Source of the DNA: CALSMU01 sp965230225
GTDB lineage: Bacteria > Bacteroidota > Bacteroidia > Flavobacteriales_D > Parvicellaceae
Direction: 5' to 3'
NCBI GenBank assembly: GCA_965230225.1
Contig: CBDDKM010000002.1
Location: 858,941-922,940, forward strand
DNA: 64,000 nucleotides
Positions within the stretch are counted from its first letter, which is position 1; each line of letters begins with the position of its first letter. A program made the position numbers and the translations under genes. Positions 41,652-50,854 of this stretch are shown piece by piece. A model generated the notes under the pieces. It saw only the letters and a program-made list of their open reading frames with translations. It did not search any database and had not been told where the DNA came from.

Positions 41652-43832
41652 ATGGAATTAGAAAAGTTTAACTATGACAATAAAATCGTAAAGAAGTTTG
41701 CGTTTGCCACATTGATATGGGGTGTTGTCGGAATGTTAGTGGGGTTAATCATTGCGCTGCAGTTGGCTTTCCCACAGTTTTTTAATGATCACCTAGGGTT
41801 TAGTTTCCTGTCGTTTGGTAGGATCAGACCATTGCATACTAATGCTGTGATCTTCGCATTTGTGGGTAATGGAATCTTTACGGGGGTTTATTACTCATTA
41901 CAAAGGTTGTTAAAAACCAGAATGTGGAAAGATTGGTTGAGTAACCTGAATTTCTGGGGTTGGCAATTTATCATTGTATGTGCAGCGTTAACATTACCAT
42001 TGGGTATTAGTACCGGTAAAGAGTATGCTGAGTTAGAGTGGTGGATCGATATTCTAATTGCTCTTATGTGGGTAGCATTTGGAGCTAATATGATTGGAAC
42101 TATTTTAATTAGAAGGGTTCAGCACATGTATGTGGCCATCTGGTTTTTCATCGCAACGTTTATCACTGTTGCCATGTTGCACATCTTTAACTCGTTCGAG
42201 TACCCAGTATCTTTCTTTAAAAGTTACTCTTGGTATTCTGGTGTACAGGATGCATTGGTACAATGGTGGTACGGACACAATGCGGTGGCATTCTTCTTAA
42301 CTACACCATACTTAGGATTGATGTACTACTTTGTTCCTAAAGCAGTAAATCGTCCGGTATACTCTTATAAACTATCCATTATTCACTTCTGGGCGTTGAT
42401 CTTCCTTTACATCTGGGCTGGTCCTCACCACTTGCTTTACTCTTCTTTACCAGATTGGGCACAAACATTAGGAGTTGTATTCTCTGTAATGCTTATTGCG
42501 CCATCTTGGGGAGGAATGCTAAACGGTTTATTAACCATGCGTGGAGCCTGGGATAGAGTTAGAGACAGTGTAGTACTTAAATTTATGGTGGTTGCACTTA
42601 CCGCTTACGGGATGTCTACTTTCGAAGGACCACTTCTTTCATTGAAAAACGTAAACATCATCTCTCACTTTACTGACTGGACTATTGCTCACGTTCACGT
42701 TGGTGGTATGGGATGGAACGGAATGTTTACCTTCGGTATGTTATACTGGTTGTTCCCTAAATTATGGAACACTAAATTATACTCTCAGAAAATGGCAAGC
42801 TTCCACTTCTGGATTGCTACTGTAGGTATTTTATTCTGGGTATTACCGATGTATTTCGCAGGGTTTACTCAAGGATTAATGTGGCAAGAGTTCAACGCAG
42901 ATGGAACTTTAGTTCATAAAGATTTCTTAGATACTGCTGGTCAGTTATTACCAATGTTTGCCATGAGAGCATTTGGAGGACTATTATTCTTAGTAGGAGC
43001 TATTGTTGGGGTAATTAACCTATTCAAAACTGCTGCTGCCGGAAGCTTCGTTGCAGAAGAAGCTGCAGAAGCTGCTCCATTGAACCCGAACCACAAATTC
43101 AAAAACGAAGGAAAACACAATGTTCTGGAAAGAAAACCTGTTCGTTTCATGATCCTGGCTCTTATAGCAGTAGCCATTGGTGGGGCCGTTCAGATTATAC
43201 CGGTATCCATTGTAGATTCTAATATCCCAACCATTGCGAGTGTTGAGCCTTATACTCCACTTGAATTGGAAGGACGTGATATTTACATCAGAGAAGGGTG
43301 TTATAACTGTCACTCTCAAATGATTCGTCCAATGCGTTTCGAAACGGCACGTTATGGAGAATATTCTAAGGCAGGTGAGTTTGTTTACGATCACCCATTC
43401 CAATGGGGGTCTAAACGTACCGGACCTGACCTGGCAAGAGAGGGAGGATTAAGATCTGACGATTGGCACTACAAGCACATGAAAGATCCTAAACTGGTAT
43501 CTCCAGGTTCGTTTATGCCTTCTTACACATGGATCATCGACAACGATCTTGATGTAAGCTTGCTAGAGAAGAAAATCTCTGCAATGAGAACACTGGGTGT
43601 ACCTTACCCTGAAGGATACGAAGATGTAGCACTGGAAGAACTGGAAGAACAATCCAGAACCATTGCAGAAAACATTGTAAATAGTATTCTTTCTGATGAG
43701 TCGGATGAAGTTAAACAAGCTGAAATAGATAAAGTAAGTAAAAGAGAGATCGTAGCATTGATCGCTTACTTACAACGATTAGGAACAGACATTAGCGCTG
43801 AACCTAAAGAAGAACCTGTTGCAGAAAAATAA
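41652..43832 (+). CDS. ccoNO: Fused cbb3 cytochrome oxidase subunits I and II (CcoN-CcoO)
   Basis: A 726-residue fusion. Residues about 1-470 are CcoN, with twelve-helix architecture; the heme-copper ligands are seen in QWWYGHNAVAFF, WAGPHHLLYSS and HVHVGGMGWNGMFTFG. A linker with a further membrane span (MILALIAVAIGGAVQIIPVS) leads to CcoO, with the heme c site CYNCHSQMIRPMRFE and RTGPDLAREGG. The oxidase reduces oxygen to water at low oxygen and pumps protons. The fused form is known from Bacteroidota. ccoQ and ccoP follow within 9 to 11 bases. Confidence 0.96.
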   Translation: MELEKFNYDNKIVKKFAFATLIWGVVGMLVGLIIALQLAFPQFFNDHLGFSFLSFGRIRPLHTNAVIFAFVGNGIFTGVYYSLQRLLKTRMWKDWLSNLNFWGWQFIIVCAALTLPLGISTGKEYAELEWWIDILIALMWVAFGANMIGTILIRRVQHMYVAIWFFIATFITVAMLHIFNSFEYPVSFFKSYSWYSGVQDALVQWWYGHNAVAFFLTTPYLGLMYYFVPKAVNRPVYSYKLSIIHFWALIFLYIWAGPHHLLYSSLPDWAQTLGVVFSVMLIAPSWGGMLNGLLTMRGAWDRVRDSVVLKFMVVALTAYGMSTFEGPLLSLKNVNIISHFTDWTIAHVHVGGMGWNGMFTFGMLYWLFPKLWNTKLYSQKMASFHFWIATVGILFWVLPMYFAGFTQGLMWQEFNADGTLVHKDFLDTAGQLLPMFAMRAFGGLLFLVGAIVGVINLFKTAAAGSFVAEEAAEAAPLNPNHKFKNEGKHNVLERKPVRFMILALIAVAIGGAVQIIPVSIVDSNIPTIASVEPYTPLELEGRDIYIREGCYNCHSQMIRPMRFETARYGEYSKAGEFVYDHPFQWGSKRTGPDLAREGGLRSDDWHYKHMKDPKLVSPGSFMPSYTWIIDNDLDVSLLEKKISAMRTLGVPYPEGYEDVALEELEEQSRTIAENIVNSILSDESDEVKQAEIDKVSKREIVALIAYLQRLGTDISAEPKEEPVAEK

Positions 43833-43841
43833 TTAGAAACC

Positions 43842-44012
43842 ATGCTTAGATACATTAAAGAAAATATGACCACCATTGATGGGATTGAGATTTGGCCCAT
43901 TATATCATTGGTAATATTCTTCAGCTTCTTTGCTGGGTTACTGTGGTGGGTATACAAATCCGATAAGGATACAATAGAAGAGATTAAACAAATTCCACTT
44001 AAAGAAGATTAA
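43842..44012 (+). CDS. ccoQ: cbb3 oxidase subunit IV (CcoQ-like)
   Basis: A 56-residue protein with one membrane span (WPIISLVIFFSFFAGLLWWV) and a short charged tail (YKSDKDTIEEIKQIPLKED). Its length, single span with Trp-rich end and place between ccoNO and ccoP fit CcoQ, which stabilises the complex. The frame is intact with an ATG 9 bases after ccoNO. Confidence 0.85.
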   Translation: MLRYIKENMTTIDGIEIWPIISLVIFFSFFAGLLWWVYKSDKDTIEEIKQIPLKED

Positions 44013-44023
44013 CTGAAATTATT

Positions 44024-45166
44024 ATGAAACATTCAAAAAATACAACTAGAAAAGTCGCTGTACTGATAGCCGTACTTTCCGTATTCTTTCTTGGAGTAAA
44101 AGCACAGGATGGAGCCGGGTTGTTCAAAGCGAATTGCGCAGCTTGTCATAAAATAGATAAAGCTTCAGTTGGTCCAAAACTAGCAGGTGTAAAAGCCAAG
44201 TGGGAAGAGGCTGGAGAAGCTGAAATGTTATACGAATGGGTAGCCGATCCAACGTCGCTGTTCGAAAGCGGGAAGTCTAAAATGGCCAAAGAAATTTGGG
44301 ATTTTTCTCCTGCACCAATGACTGCTCAGGCACACTTAACCAGAGAAGAAGTAGATGCTATTTTCGAATATGCAGATACACCTCCACCGGCACCTGCTGC
44401 TACAGAAGGTGGAGAAGGTGAAGGAGGAACTGCTGAAGTAGCAGAGGAAGAGTCATTAATCAGCCCTGCGACCTATTACATGCTTATTACTATTGCTTTA
44501 ATTTTGATTACCGCGTTAAGCGTTTTCAAATACGCAAAAAGAGCATTTAACGGAGAAGATGAAGCTCAAGGTGAAAACGCAGTTGCCAAAGCATTAACAA
44601 ATGCAGTAGCTATCGAAAACGAAGATTCAATTCTATTGGATCATGAATACGATGGAATTAAGGAGCTGGATAATGCCTTACCACCGTGGTGGGTATGGAT
44701 GTTCTATGCTACCATCGTTTTCAGTTTTGCTTATGTTGGAATTTATCACGTGTTTAAGTCTGCTCCGTTGCAGGATGAGGCGTACGAAATTGAAATGGCT
44801 CAGGCAGAGGCAGAGGTAGAAGCTTATAAAGAAAGTGTAGGTATGACCATGGATGAAAATACTGTGGAATTACTAACCGAAGCGGGTGACTTAAGCTCAG
44901 GAGAAACCATTTACATGGATAACTGTAAAGTTTGTCACGGTGAAAAAGGAGAAGGTATTGTTGGGCCAAACCTTAACGATAACAGCTGGATTTACGGATA
45001 TGATATCAAAGACGTATTTAAAACTGTTAAGTATGGAACAGACAAAGGGATGCCACAACACGAAACGGTGTTAAATCCACTGGAAATACAACAAGTTTCG
45101 TCTTATGTATTAGCTCTTGAAAAAACTGAGGGCGGTAAAGCCGCAGAAGGAGATATTACAGAATAA
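44024..45166 (+). CDS. ccoP: cbb3 oxidase diheme cytochrome c subunit III (CcoP), with heme domains on both sides of the membrane anchor
   Basis: A 380-residue protein with signal peptide (VAVLIAVLSVFFLGVKAQ) and a first cytochrome c domain, heme site CAACH at residues 38-42. A Pro/Gly/Glu linker, a membrane span (YYMLITIALILITALSVF), a loop and a second span (WWVWMFYATIVFSFAYVGIY) follow. The second cytochrome c domain has CKVCH near 304 and Met-rich KGMPQHET. Both heme domains face the periplasm by this topology. Proteobacterial CcoP instead has its hemes in tandem after the anchor. Confidence 0.93.
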   Translation: MKHSKNTTRKVAVLIAVLSVFFLGVKAQDGAGLFKANCAACHKIDKASVGPKLAGVKAKWEEAGEAEMLYEWVADPTSLFESGKSKMAKEIWDFSPAPMTAQAHLTREEVDAIFEYADTPPPAPAATEGGEGEGGTAEVAEEESLISPATYYMLITIALILITALSVFKYAKRAFNGEDEAQGENAVAKALTNAVAIENEDSILLDHEYDGIKELDNALPPWWVWMFYATIVFSFAYVGIYHVFKSAPLQDEAYEIEMAQAEAEVEAYKESVGMTMDENTVELLTEAGDLSSGETIYMDNCKVCHGEKGEGIVGPNLNDNSWIYGYDIKDVFKTVKYGTDKGMPQHETVLNPLEIQQVSSYVLALEKTEGGKAAEGDITE

Positions 45167-45192
45167 AATAATTAATCAATTTGTAGAACAAG

Positions 45193-45230
45193 AAGGCTAT
45201 CCAACACCACGGTAAGGGATAGCCTTTTTT
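45193..45230 (+). terminator. Terminator of the ccoS-ccoNOQP operon
   Basis: AAGGCTATCC (45193-45202) pairs with GGATAGCCTT (45217-45226), a 10-bp stem followed by T6, 26 bases after ccoP. Confidence 0.9.
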
Positions 45231-45242
45231 AGCTTCAGAAGG

Positions 45243-45254
45243 TGATAAAACTCA
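45243..45254. promoter_or_regulatory. Crp/Fnr-type operator, copy 2 (ccoG promoter)
   Basis: TGATAAAACTCA: TGA-N6-TCA. The centre is 58.5 bases before the end of the -7 box at 45300-45307. This site was found by testing the spacing seen at the other two promoters. Confidence 0.7.
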
Positions 45255-45299
45255 GGTTTATATGTCACCAAAGTTACCAAATTGACTAGCATTCAGCGC

Positions 45300-45307
45300 T
45301 ATTTTTG
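45300..45307 (+). promoter_or_regulatory. -7 element of the ccoG operon
   Basis: TATTTTTG is an exact TAnnTTTG, 26 bases before ATG 45334. A TTGAC-like string lies at 45282 but the spacing to it is short. Confidence 0.65.
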
Positions 45308-45333
45308 TAGTGTAGGATGCATTAATAAAAAGC

Positions 45334-46731
45334 ATGGAAAGCGAAGAAAAATTTAGGGATAAGATTTCCACCGTTGATGAGAGGGGAAAACGCGTTTGGC
45401 TCTATCCAAAAAAGCCAAAGGGGAAGATGTATAACCGCAGGTTGATCTTCAGTTTTTTCGTGTTGGCATTTCTGTTTGTAATGCCTCATATTTACATCAA
45501 TGGAGAACCCATCTTGTTGTTTAATTTGATGGAGCGAAAGTTTATCATCTTTGGTAAAGTTTTCTGGCCTCAAGACTTTCATTTATTTGCTCTGGCGATG
45601 ATTGCCGGAGTGGTCTTCGTAACGTTGTTTACGGTTATCTACGGACGATTGTTTTGCGGATGGGCCTGTCCTCAAACCGTCTTTATGGAGATGATTTTTA
45701 GACGAATTGAGTACTTTATTGAAGGGGATTGGACCAAGCAAAAAAAGCTGAACAAGAAACCCTGGGATGCTGAAAAGATCTTTAAGAAAACCACTAAACA
45801 CATCCTTTTCTGGGGAGTGTCATTTTTAATAGCCAATACCTTTTTGGCCTATATTATTGGAGCAGAAGAGCTTTGGGAAATCCAAATGGATAACCCAGCC
45901 AACCACGTAGGAGGCTTGGTAACCATTGTCATATTTACTACAGTGTTTTATGGCGTGTTTGCATTTCTGCGTGAGCAGGTATGTACCACTATTTGTCCTT
46001 ATGGAAGACTACAAGGAGTGCTGTTGGATTCTAAGTCTATTGTTGTAGCTTACGATCACAAAAGAGGAGAAAAAGAGAAGGGGAGAAAGAAAATCAGAAA
46101 GAATGAAAACAGAGCCGAATTAGGGTTTGGAGACTGTATAGATTGTAGCCAATGTGTTCATGTTTGTCCTACCGGAATTGATATTAGAAATGGAACACAA
46201 TTAGAGTGTGTAAACTGTACTGCGTGTATTGATGCCTGCGACTTCATGATGGATAAAGTAGGGCAGGAAAAGGGACTTATTCGTTTTGTGTCGGAAGAAG
46301 GGATTGAGAAAGGTACAAGGTTTAAGTGGAACAGAAGAAACATTGCATATTCGGTAGCATTAGGATTAATTTTGGGGGTATTGTCCTTCTTAATTGTTAC
46401 CAGAACAGATTTTGAGGCCAACATTACTCGTTCCAGAGGAACACTTTACCAAAAAGTAGATGAGACTCATTTAAGTAATATTTACGATATTAGTTTGGTA
46501 AATAAAACCTACGACGATTACGAAATTGAGCTTAAGATAGAAGAGGGAATAGGTGTGATTCAGTCGCCAAAAATCCTTCTTAAAGCACAAAGTCAGCTTA
46601 CCAAAAACTTCCCGATCATAATCGAAAGGAAAGACTTTACATCCGACGAGATAAAGTTTGTAATTGGAGTTTATGGTAATGGTGAATTAATTGAAACAGT
46701 AAAAACTACCTTTGTAGGACCAAGTTTATAG
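45334..46731 (+). CDS. ccoG: cbb3 oxidase accessory iron-sulfur protein CcoG
   Basis: A 465-residue membrane protein with the early Cys motif CGWACPQTVFMEMIF, the second membrane-facing CTTICPYGRLQG, and a ferredoxin-like cluster (CIDCSQCVHVCPTGI, then CVNCTACIDACDFMM) that binds two [4Fe-4S] centres. Several membrane spans flank the clusters and an Ig-like C-terminal domain ends the protein. CcoG is known to reduce Cu(II) for cbb3 assembly. First gene of the accessory operon ccoG-ccoH-safE. Confidence 0.94.
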   Translation: MESEEKFRDKISTVDERGKRVWLYPKKPKGKMYNRRLIFSFFVLAFLFVMPHIYINGEPILLFNLMERKFIIFGKVFWPQDFHLFALAMIAGVVFVTLFTVIYGRLFCGWACPQTVFMEMIFRRIEYFIEGDWTKQKKLNKKPWDAEKIFKKTTKHILFWGVSFLIANTFLAYIIGAEELWEIQMDNPANHVGGLVTIVIFTTVFYGVFAFLREQVCTTICPYGRLQGVLLDSKSIVVAYDHKRGEKEKGRKKIRKNENRAELGFGDCIDCSQCVHVCPTGIDIRNGTQLECVNCTACIDACDFMMDKVGQEKGLIRFVSEEGIEKGTRFKWNRRNIAYSVALGLILGVLSFLIVTRTDFEANITRSRGTLYQKVDETHLSNIYDISLVNKTYDDYEIELKIEEGIGVIQSPKILLKAQSQLTKNFPIIIERKDFTSDEIKFVIGVYGNGELIETVKTTFVGPSL

Positions 46732-46735
46732 CGAT

Positions 46736-47182
46736 ATGAAATTTAATTGGGGACACGCAATAATAACAGCATTTGCACTATTTATAGGGTATATCCTATT
46801 CATGGTAATTACCATGGCTACAACTCATACAGACATTGTAGAAGAGGATTATTATGCCCAGCAAATCGATTATGAAACGAAAAAAGTAGCAACGGAAAAC
46901 GCAAATCCGTTTGCCTCAGATATTAATTTACATCATCAATCAGAAAAGATGGTTGTAGAGTTTCCGGAGGCAGCTAACATGGAGCAATTAAACTCAGGTG
47001 AATTTTGGTTTTACCGTAAGGAGAACAAAGCTTATGATATGAAGTTTGCTTTCAATCCGGAAGGTAAAAATATACAGGTGCTTCCTCTGGAAGAACTAAA
47101 ATCAGGGAACTACGAACTGCGTATATCGTGGAAAGCTGGAGACAAAGACTATTTTACTGCTAAAGAAGTAATAATAGAATAA
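46736..47182 (+). CDS. ccoH: FixH/CcoH-like assembly factor
   Basis: A 148-residue protein with one N-terminal membrane span (AIITAFALFIGYILFMVITM) and a periplasmic beta domain with YYAQQIDYETKK, the characteristic FixH motif. It helps assemble the cbb3 complex. It lies 4 bases after ccoG, and its stop overlaps the next ATG by one base. Confidence 0.87.
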   Translation: MKFNWGHAIITAFALFIGYILFMVITMATTHTDIVEEDYYAQQIDYETKKVATENANPFASDINLHHQSEKMVVEFPEAANMEQLNSGEFWFYRKENKAYDMKFAFNPEGKNIQVLPLEELKSGNYELRISWKAGDKDYFTAKEVIIE

Positions 47183-47919
47183 TGGAAATGATAGCAATGG
47201 CAATAGCAATGGGGTTTGCAGGGAGTTTTCACTGCATGGGAATGTGTGGTCCTATAGCATTTGCATTGCCATTAAACAGAACCAATACCCTAACAAAAAT
47301 TATGGGTATTCTATCTTATAATGCCGGTAGAATATTTACCTACACGGTATTAGGAGCTTTAATCGGAATCTTTGGAAAAGGCCTTCGAATGGGGGGAGCA
47401 TTACAAATTGCCAGTATCGTGATAGGTGTGGTGATTTTAGCTTCCGTATTAGTGCCAATGGTACTTAAAAAAGTGAAATTTAGCAGTGCCTGGTACCTAA
47501 AATTAAACCAGTGGGTGAAAGAAAAGTTGGCAGTTTACCTGAATAAAAGATCTAATTCTTCGCTTGCAATTTTAGGGTTGCTTAATGGTCTACTTCCATG
47601 TGGATTGGTATTCTCAGCACTGTTTGCTTCCGTAGCATTTGGAGGAATGAAAGAAAGCATATTGTTTATGGTAATCTTCGGTTTAGGAACCTTGCCAATG
47701 ATGTTTGCACTGCCATTTATTTCTGGTTCAATTTCCCTTTCCATTCGCAAAAGAATGACCAAAGCGGTGCCATTTGTTATGGCCTTTTTTGGGGTGTTAT
47801 TTATCTTACGAGGAATGAGTTTGGACATCCCTTATGTTAGCCCTCCGGCATCAGAAGACAACACTGAAATTAAGAGTTGCTGTCATTCTGATGATCATTG
47901 TGCCGCTCCTGAAGAATAA
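47182..47919 (+). CDS. SafE/TauE-like membrane protein of the cbb3 cluster
   Basis: A 245-residue protein with six membrane spans and the motif FAGSFHCMGMCGPIAFALPL at the start; the His-Cys-Met-Cys set could bind a metal such as copper. The middle has LNGLLPCGLVF, typical of the UreH/DsbD-like SafE group found beside ccoGH. The tail SCCHSDDHCAAPEE is rich in Cys and His. Copper transport or delivery to the oxidase is inferred from context. Translation is coupled to ccoH. Confidence 0.82.
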   Translation: MEMIAMAIAMGFAGSFHCMGMCGPIAFALPLNRTNTLTKIMGILSYNAGRIFTYTVLGALIGIFGKGLRMGGALQIASIVIGVVILASVLVPMVLKKVKFSSAWYLKLNQWVKEKLAVYLNKRSNSSLAILGLLNGLLPCGLVFSALFASVAFGGMKESILFMVIFGLGTLPMMFALPFISGSISLSIRKRMTKAVPFVMAFFGVLFILRGMSLDIPYVSPPASEDNTEIKSCCHSDDHCAAPEE

Positions 47920-48042
47920 AAGAGTCCAATTCCCCTTTATCGTTTTTTGATTGAATAAAAGATAAGATTTGTCATTGTTTTATCCGCAGGATTGTCGTTT
48001 CTTTATTCTCATAATATTGAATAGACCGAAATTATATACTCG

Positions 48043-48915
48043 ATGAATAAGATTATTTTCCCTACCGATTTTTCCGAATGTGCTGGAAATGCCCAAAGAA
48101 TTGCCGTTCAGATGGCAAAAAAGTTTGATGCTTCATTAACTGTGGTTCACGTAGTGCCGGATACCATCTTCAAGTGGGAGTCGGTGGAACACATGACGGA
48201 AACCATTAACATGTTACCGGTAGATTCCTCCAATGTACACGTTAAAACAGTACATACCGGATTAGAGCAGCTTACAGCTAAATTGAAAGAGCTGAAAGAA
48301 CAAATTTTATTGGAAGGGGTAAATGTTTCTACTGAGCTATTATTTGGTGAGCCTCATACTGAGTTATTGGAGTATGTAAAAGCTGAGAAACCAGGTTTAG
48401 TAATAATGGGAACCAATGGAGCGAGTGGATTAAGAGAAGAGTTCATCGGTTCAAAAACTCAATGGTTAAACCGATATGCAGATTGTGCAGTAATTAGTGT
48501 AAGATACGCAGATGAAAACCCACTAGAGATCAAAAATGTGGTTTACGCTTCAGACTTTAAAGAAGCCGGAGCTAATAATAACATTGATCAGATCGGAATT
48601 TTCGCCAGAAGCTTTGGAGCTAAAATTCATCTACTATTCATCAATACACCTCATCAATTTGAGGAATCTATGTCTTGCTATGATAGAATTGAAGCAGCAG
48701 CTCAAAAACATAACCTGGAGAATTTTGATATCCATATCTACAATCATTTTACAGCAGAGGATGGAATCATTTCATTCATCAATAAATTCGATACAGACTT
48801 GATTAGCATTTCTAATCATGGTCATTCTGGAATTAAAAGGTGGACAGAATTTAGAACAACAGAAACCCTTATAAATCATTCAAGAATTCCTGTGTTGAGC
48901 ATGAATATTGAATAA
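48043..48915 (+). CDS. Tandem universal stress protein (UspA), copy 1
   Basis: A 290-residue protein of two Usp domains. The first begins KIIFPTDFSECAGNAQRIAV and has the ATP-binding loop MGTNGASGLREEFIGSKTQW; the second begins KNVVYASDFKEAG and ends SISNHGHSGIKRW. Usp proteins bind ATP or small ligands and respond to starvation and low oxygen. The leader of 123 bases contains TAAGATTTGTCA (47963-47974), one base away from the TGA-N6-TCA site found at three other promoters, but its spacing to the nearest -7-like box differs. TerB-like and kinase genes follow closely. Confidence 0.88.
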   Translation: MNKIIFPTDFSECAGNAQRIAVQMAKKFDASLTVVHVVPDTIFKWESVEHMTETINMLPVDSSNVHVKTVHTGLEQLTAKLKELKEQILLEGVNVSTELLFGEPHTELLEYVKAEKPGLVIMGTNGASGLREEFIGSKTQWLNRYADCAVISVRYADENPLEIKNVVYASDFKEAGANNNIDQIGIFARSFGAKIHLLFINTPHQFEESMSCYDRIEAAAQKHNLENFDIHIYNHFTAEDGIISFINKFDTDLISISNHGHSGIKRWTEFRTTETLINHSRIPVLSMNIE

Positions 48916-48926
48916 AACAGTATATT

Positions 48927-49304
48927 ATGGATGCCTACTCTCATTTATTTTACGGACTTGGTCAGGTAGCTTATGCTGTAGCCATGGCAGATGGAGGAAT
49001 TCAACGTGAAGAGGAGCAGAAGCTACAGGAAATAATCAAAGAACACTTAGCTAAGCACGAGATCGAATTTGATTATTCGGATATCATTTTCAAAATCTTA
49101 AAAAGTGATGATATTTTAGATTCCGAATCGGCCTATAAAGATGGAATCTATAGCATAAAGCTGGGAGGGAATCATTTAACCGATGAGTTAAGAAAGACCT
49201 TCGTGTCTATTATTGATGTAATTGCAGCATCTTTTCCTCCTAAAACTGCCGAAGAAACAGAATTATTAGAAAGATTTAAATTAGATTTGAGGGCAATAAA
49301 TTAA
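48927..49304 (+). CDS. TerB-like tellurite-resistance-fold protein
   Basis: A 125-residue helical cytoplasmic protein with VAYAVAMADGGIQREEEQKL near the start, the ADG-x-x-x-x-EE pattern of TerB-like proteins, and DIIFKILKSDDILD later. TerB folds are linked to stress and metal responses, but no fixed activity is known. It lies 11 bases after a Usp gene and before the sensor kinase, so it belongs to that stress operon. A role as partner of the kinase is inference. Confidence 0.7.
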   Translation: MDAYSHLFYGLGQVAYAVAMADGGIQREEEQKLQEIIKEHLAKHEIEFDYSDIIFKILKSDDILDSESAYKDGIYSIKLGGNHLTDELRKTFVSIIDVIAASFPPKTAEETELLERFKLDLRAIN

Positions 49305-49344
49305 AATTTATAGGCCCATCAAACAAGAACACCATCAGCTCGAG

Positions 49345-50844
49345 TTGTACAAAACCCTCTTTGATAACACAAGAGAAGGTTTCGTATTGACAGACAAAAA
49401 GGGGATCATTCAGTTGGTTAATCCTCGTTTTGTAGAGATGTTTCGTTATGGTCATCAGGACGAAGTAATTGGTGAACCCATCGAAATTGTAATTCCAAGA
49501 GAATACCACAAACAACATGTAGGTAATCGAGAAGGTTTTGCCAAAAACCCAAAGTCAAGGGACATGGGTATTGGGATGTACCTGTATGGTCAAAGAAATG
49601 ATGGTACCAAAATACCTGTTGAGGTAAGTTTGAGCCATTTTAAGAACGAAGACGGTGAGCTTCAAATCCTTGCTCTGGTATCGGATGCCAGTATCCGAAA
49701 AGAAGCAGAAGATACTATTAAGCAGTTGAATTCTGAATTGGAGAAAAAGGTTCAGAAAAGAACCCGTGAGCTAAGGCGTAGCTATGAGTTGTATAGCGAA
49801 ATTGCACGTAATTTCCCTAACGGAACCATCAATGTATTTGATCAGAATATGAACTATGTATTCGTTGATGGTAAAGAGCTGTTTAAGATGGGTATTGATG
49901 GTAAAATGCTTATTGGAAGTAACTATATTACGAGGCTTCCAAAGGACATCGCACCAAAAATTAAAGATGAGTTATTAGCGGTATTTCAAGGTAAACACAG
50001 ATCGTTTGAAATACAAGTTGCCTCTAACGATTACGAGTTAAATGCTGTGCCATTGGTAGAAGATTCAGGAGAAATTAATCAGATTTTGGTGGTGGAGAGA
50101 AACATCACTGAGGAAAAGAAAATTAAAGAAGAAATTAAGCTGGCATTGGAAAAGGAAAAAGAGCTCAATGAGTTAAAATCCAGGTTTGTATCCATGGCGT
50201 CTCACGAGTTTAGAACACCTCTTAGCTCTATTTTTTCATCGGCAACGTTATTGGCTAAATATACCGAGACAGAACAGCAACCCAGACGAGATAAGCACAT
50301 TTCTAGAATTAAAAATTCTGTGATTAGTCTTACTGGAATTCTAAACGATATATTATCCTTAAGCAAGGTAGAAGAAGGTAAAATAGAAGTACAGGCAGAA
50401 GAGTTCGTAGTGGCTACATTCTGTGGCGAAATTTGCGAAGAAATACAGTCCATAGCCGCAAGAGGACAAGTAATAACACATTCTCATCAGGGAGAAACCA
50501 TGTTTAATACAGACATTAAGTTGCTCAAAAATATTGTGTTTAACTTGTTGTCCAATGCTATTAAATATTCGTACGATAAAGGAGAGATCATCCTTACCGC
50601 AACAGTAACTAAAGCGATGCTTAAGGTAGAAGTGAAAGATTTTGGAATAGGAATTCCTCTTTCTGATCAAAAAAGAATGTTCGAACGATTTTTCCGGGCA
50701 GAGAATGTAGTAAACATAGAAGGAACAGGTCTTGGATTAAACATCGTCAAAAAATACATTGAATTGTTAGAAGGAAATATTACCTTTAAAAGCGTCCCCG
50801 AAAAAGAGACTACCTTTACAATTGAAATTCCTCACCACTATTAA
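49345..50844 (+). CDS. PAS-domain sensor histidine kinase
   Basis: About 499 residues. The frame opens after a TAA at 49297 and has no ATG near its start; TTG 49345 is the best canonical start (the first PAS begins YKTLFDNTREGFVLTDKKGI). A PAS domain (residues 1-110) is followed by a coiled coil, a second PAS-like domain (about 150-240) and the kinase core: H-box MASHEFRTPLSSI, N-box LLSNAIKYSYD, G1 KDFGIGIPLS and G2 GTGLGLNIVKKYI. No membrane span exists, so it is a cytoplasmic sensor, plausibly of redox or ligand state. The response regulator follows 10 bases later. Confidence 0.88.
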   Translation: MYKTLFDNTREGFVLTDKKGIIQLVNPRFVEMFRYGHQDEVIGEPIEIVIPREYHKQHVGNREGFAKNPKSRDMGIGMYLYGQRNDGTKIPVEVSLSHFKNEDGELQILALVSDASIRKEAEDTIKQLNSELEKKVQKRTRELRRSYELYSEIARNFPNGTINVFDQNMNYVFVDGKELFKMGIDGKMLIGSNYITRLPKDIAPKIKDELLAVFQGKHRSFEIQVASNDYELNAVPLVEDSGEINQILVVERNITEEKKIKEEIKLALEKEKELNELKSRFVSMASHEFRTPLSSIFSSATLLAKYTETEQQPRRDKHISRIKNSVISLTGILNDILSLSKVEEGKIEVQAEEFVVATFCGEICEEIQSIAARGQVITHSHQGETMFNTDIKLLKNIVFNLLSNAIKYSYDKGEIILTATVTKAMLKVEVKDFGIGIPLSDQKRMFERFFRAENVVNIEGTGLGLNIVKKYIELLEGNITFKSVPEKETTFTIEIPHHY

Positions 50845-50854
50845 TAATTAACGA

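Noticed and set aside
47963..47974. Crp/Fnr-type site TAAGATTTGTCA upstream of the usp gene at 48043
   Set aside because: One base differs from TGA-N6-TCA, and the spacing to the nearest -7-like box is about 50 bases instead of 58.5.
49300..49345. Upstream ATT or ATC start for the PAS kinase
   Set aside because: The frame is open back to 49300, but non-canonical starts are rare; TTG 49345 is kept while noting the uncertainty.
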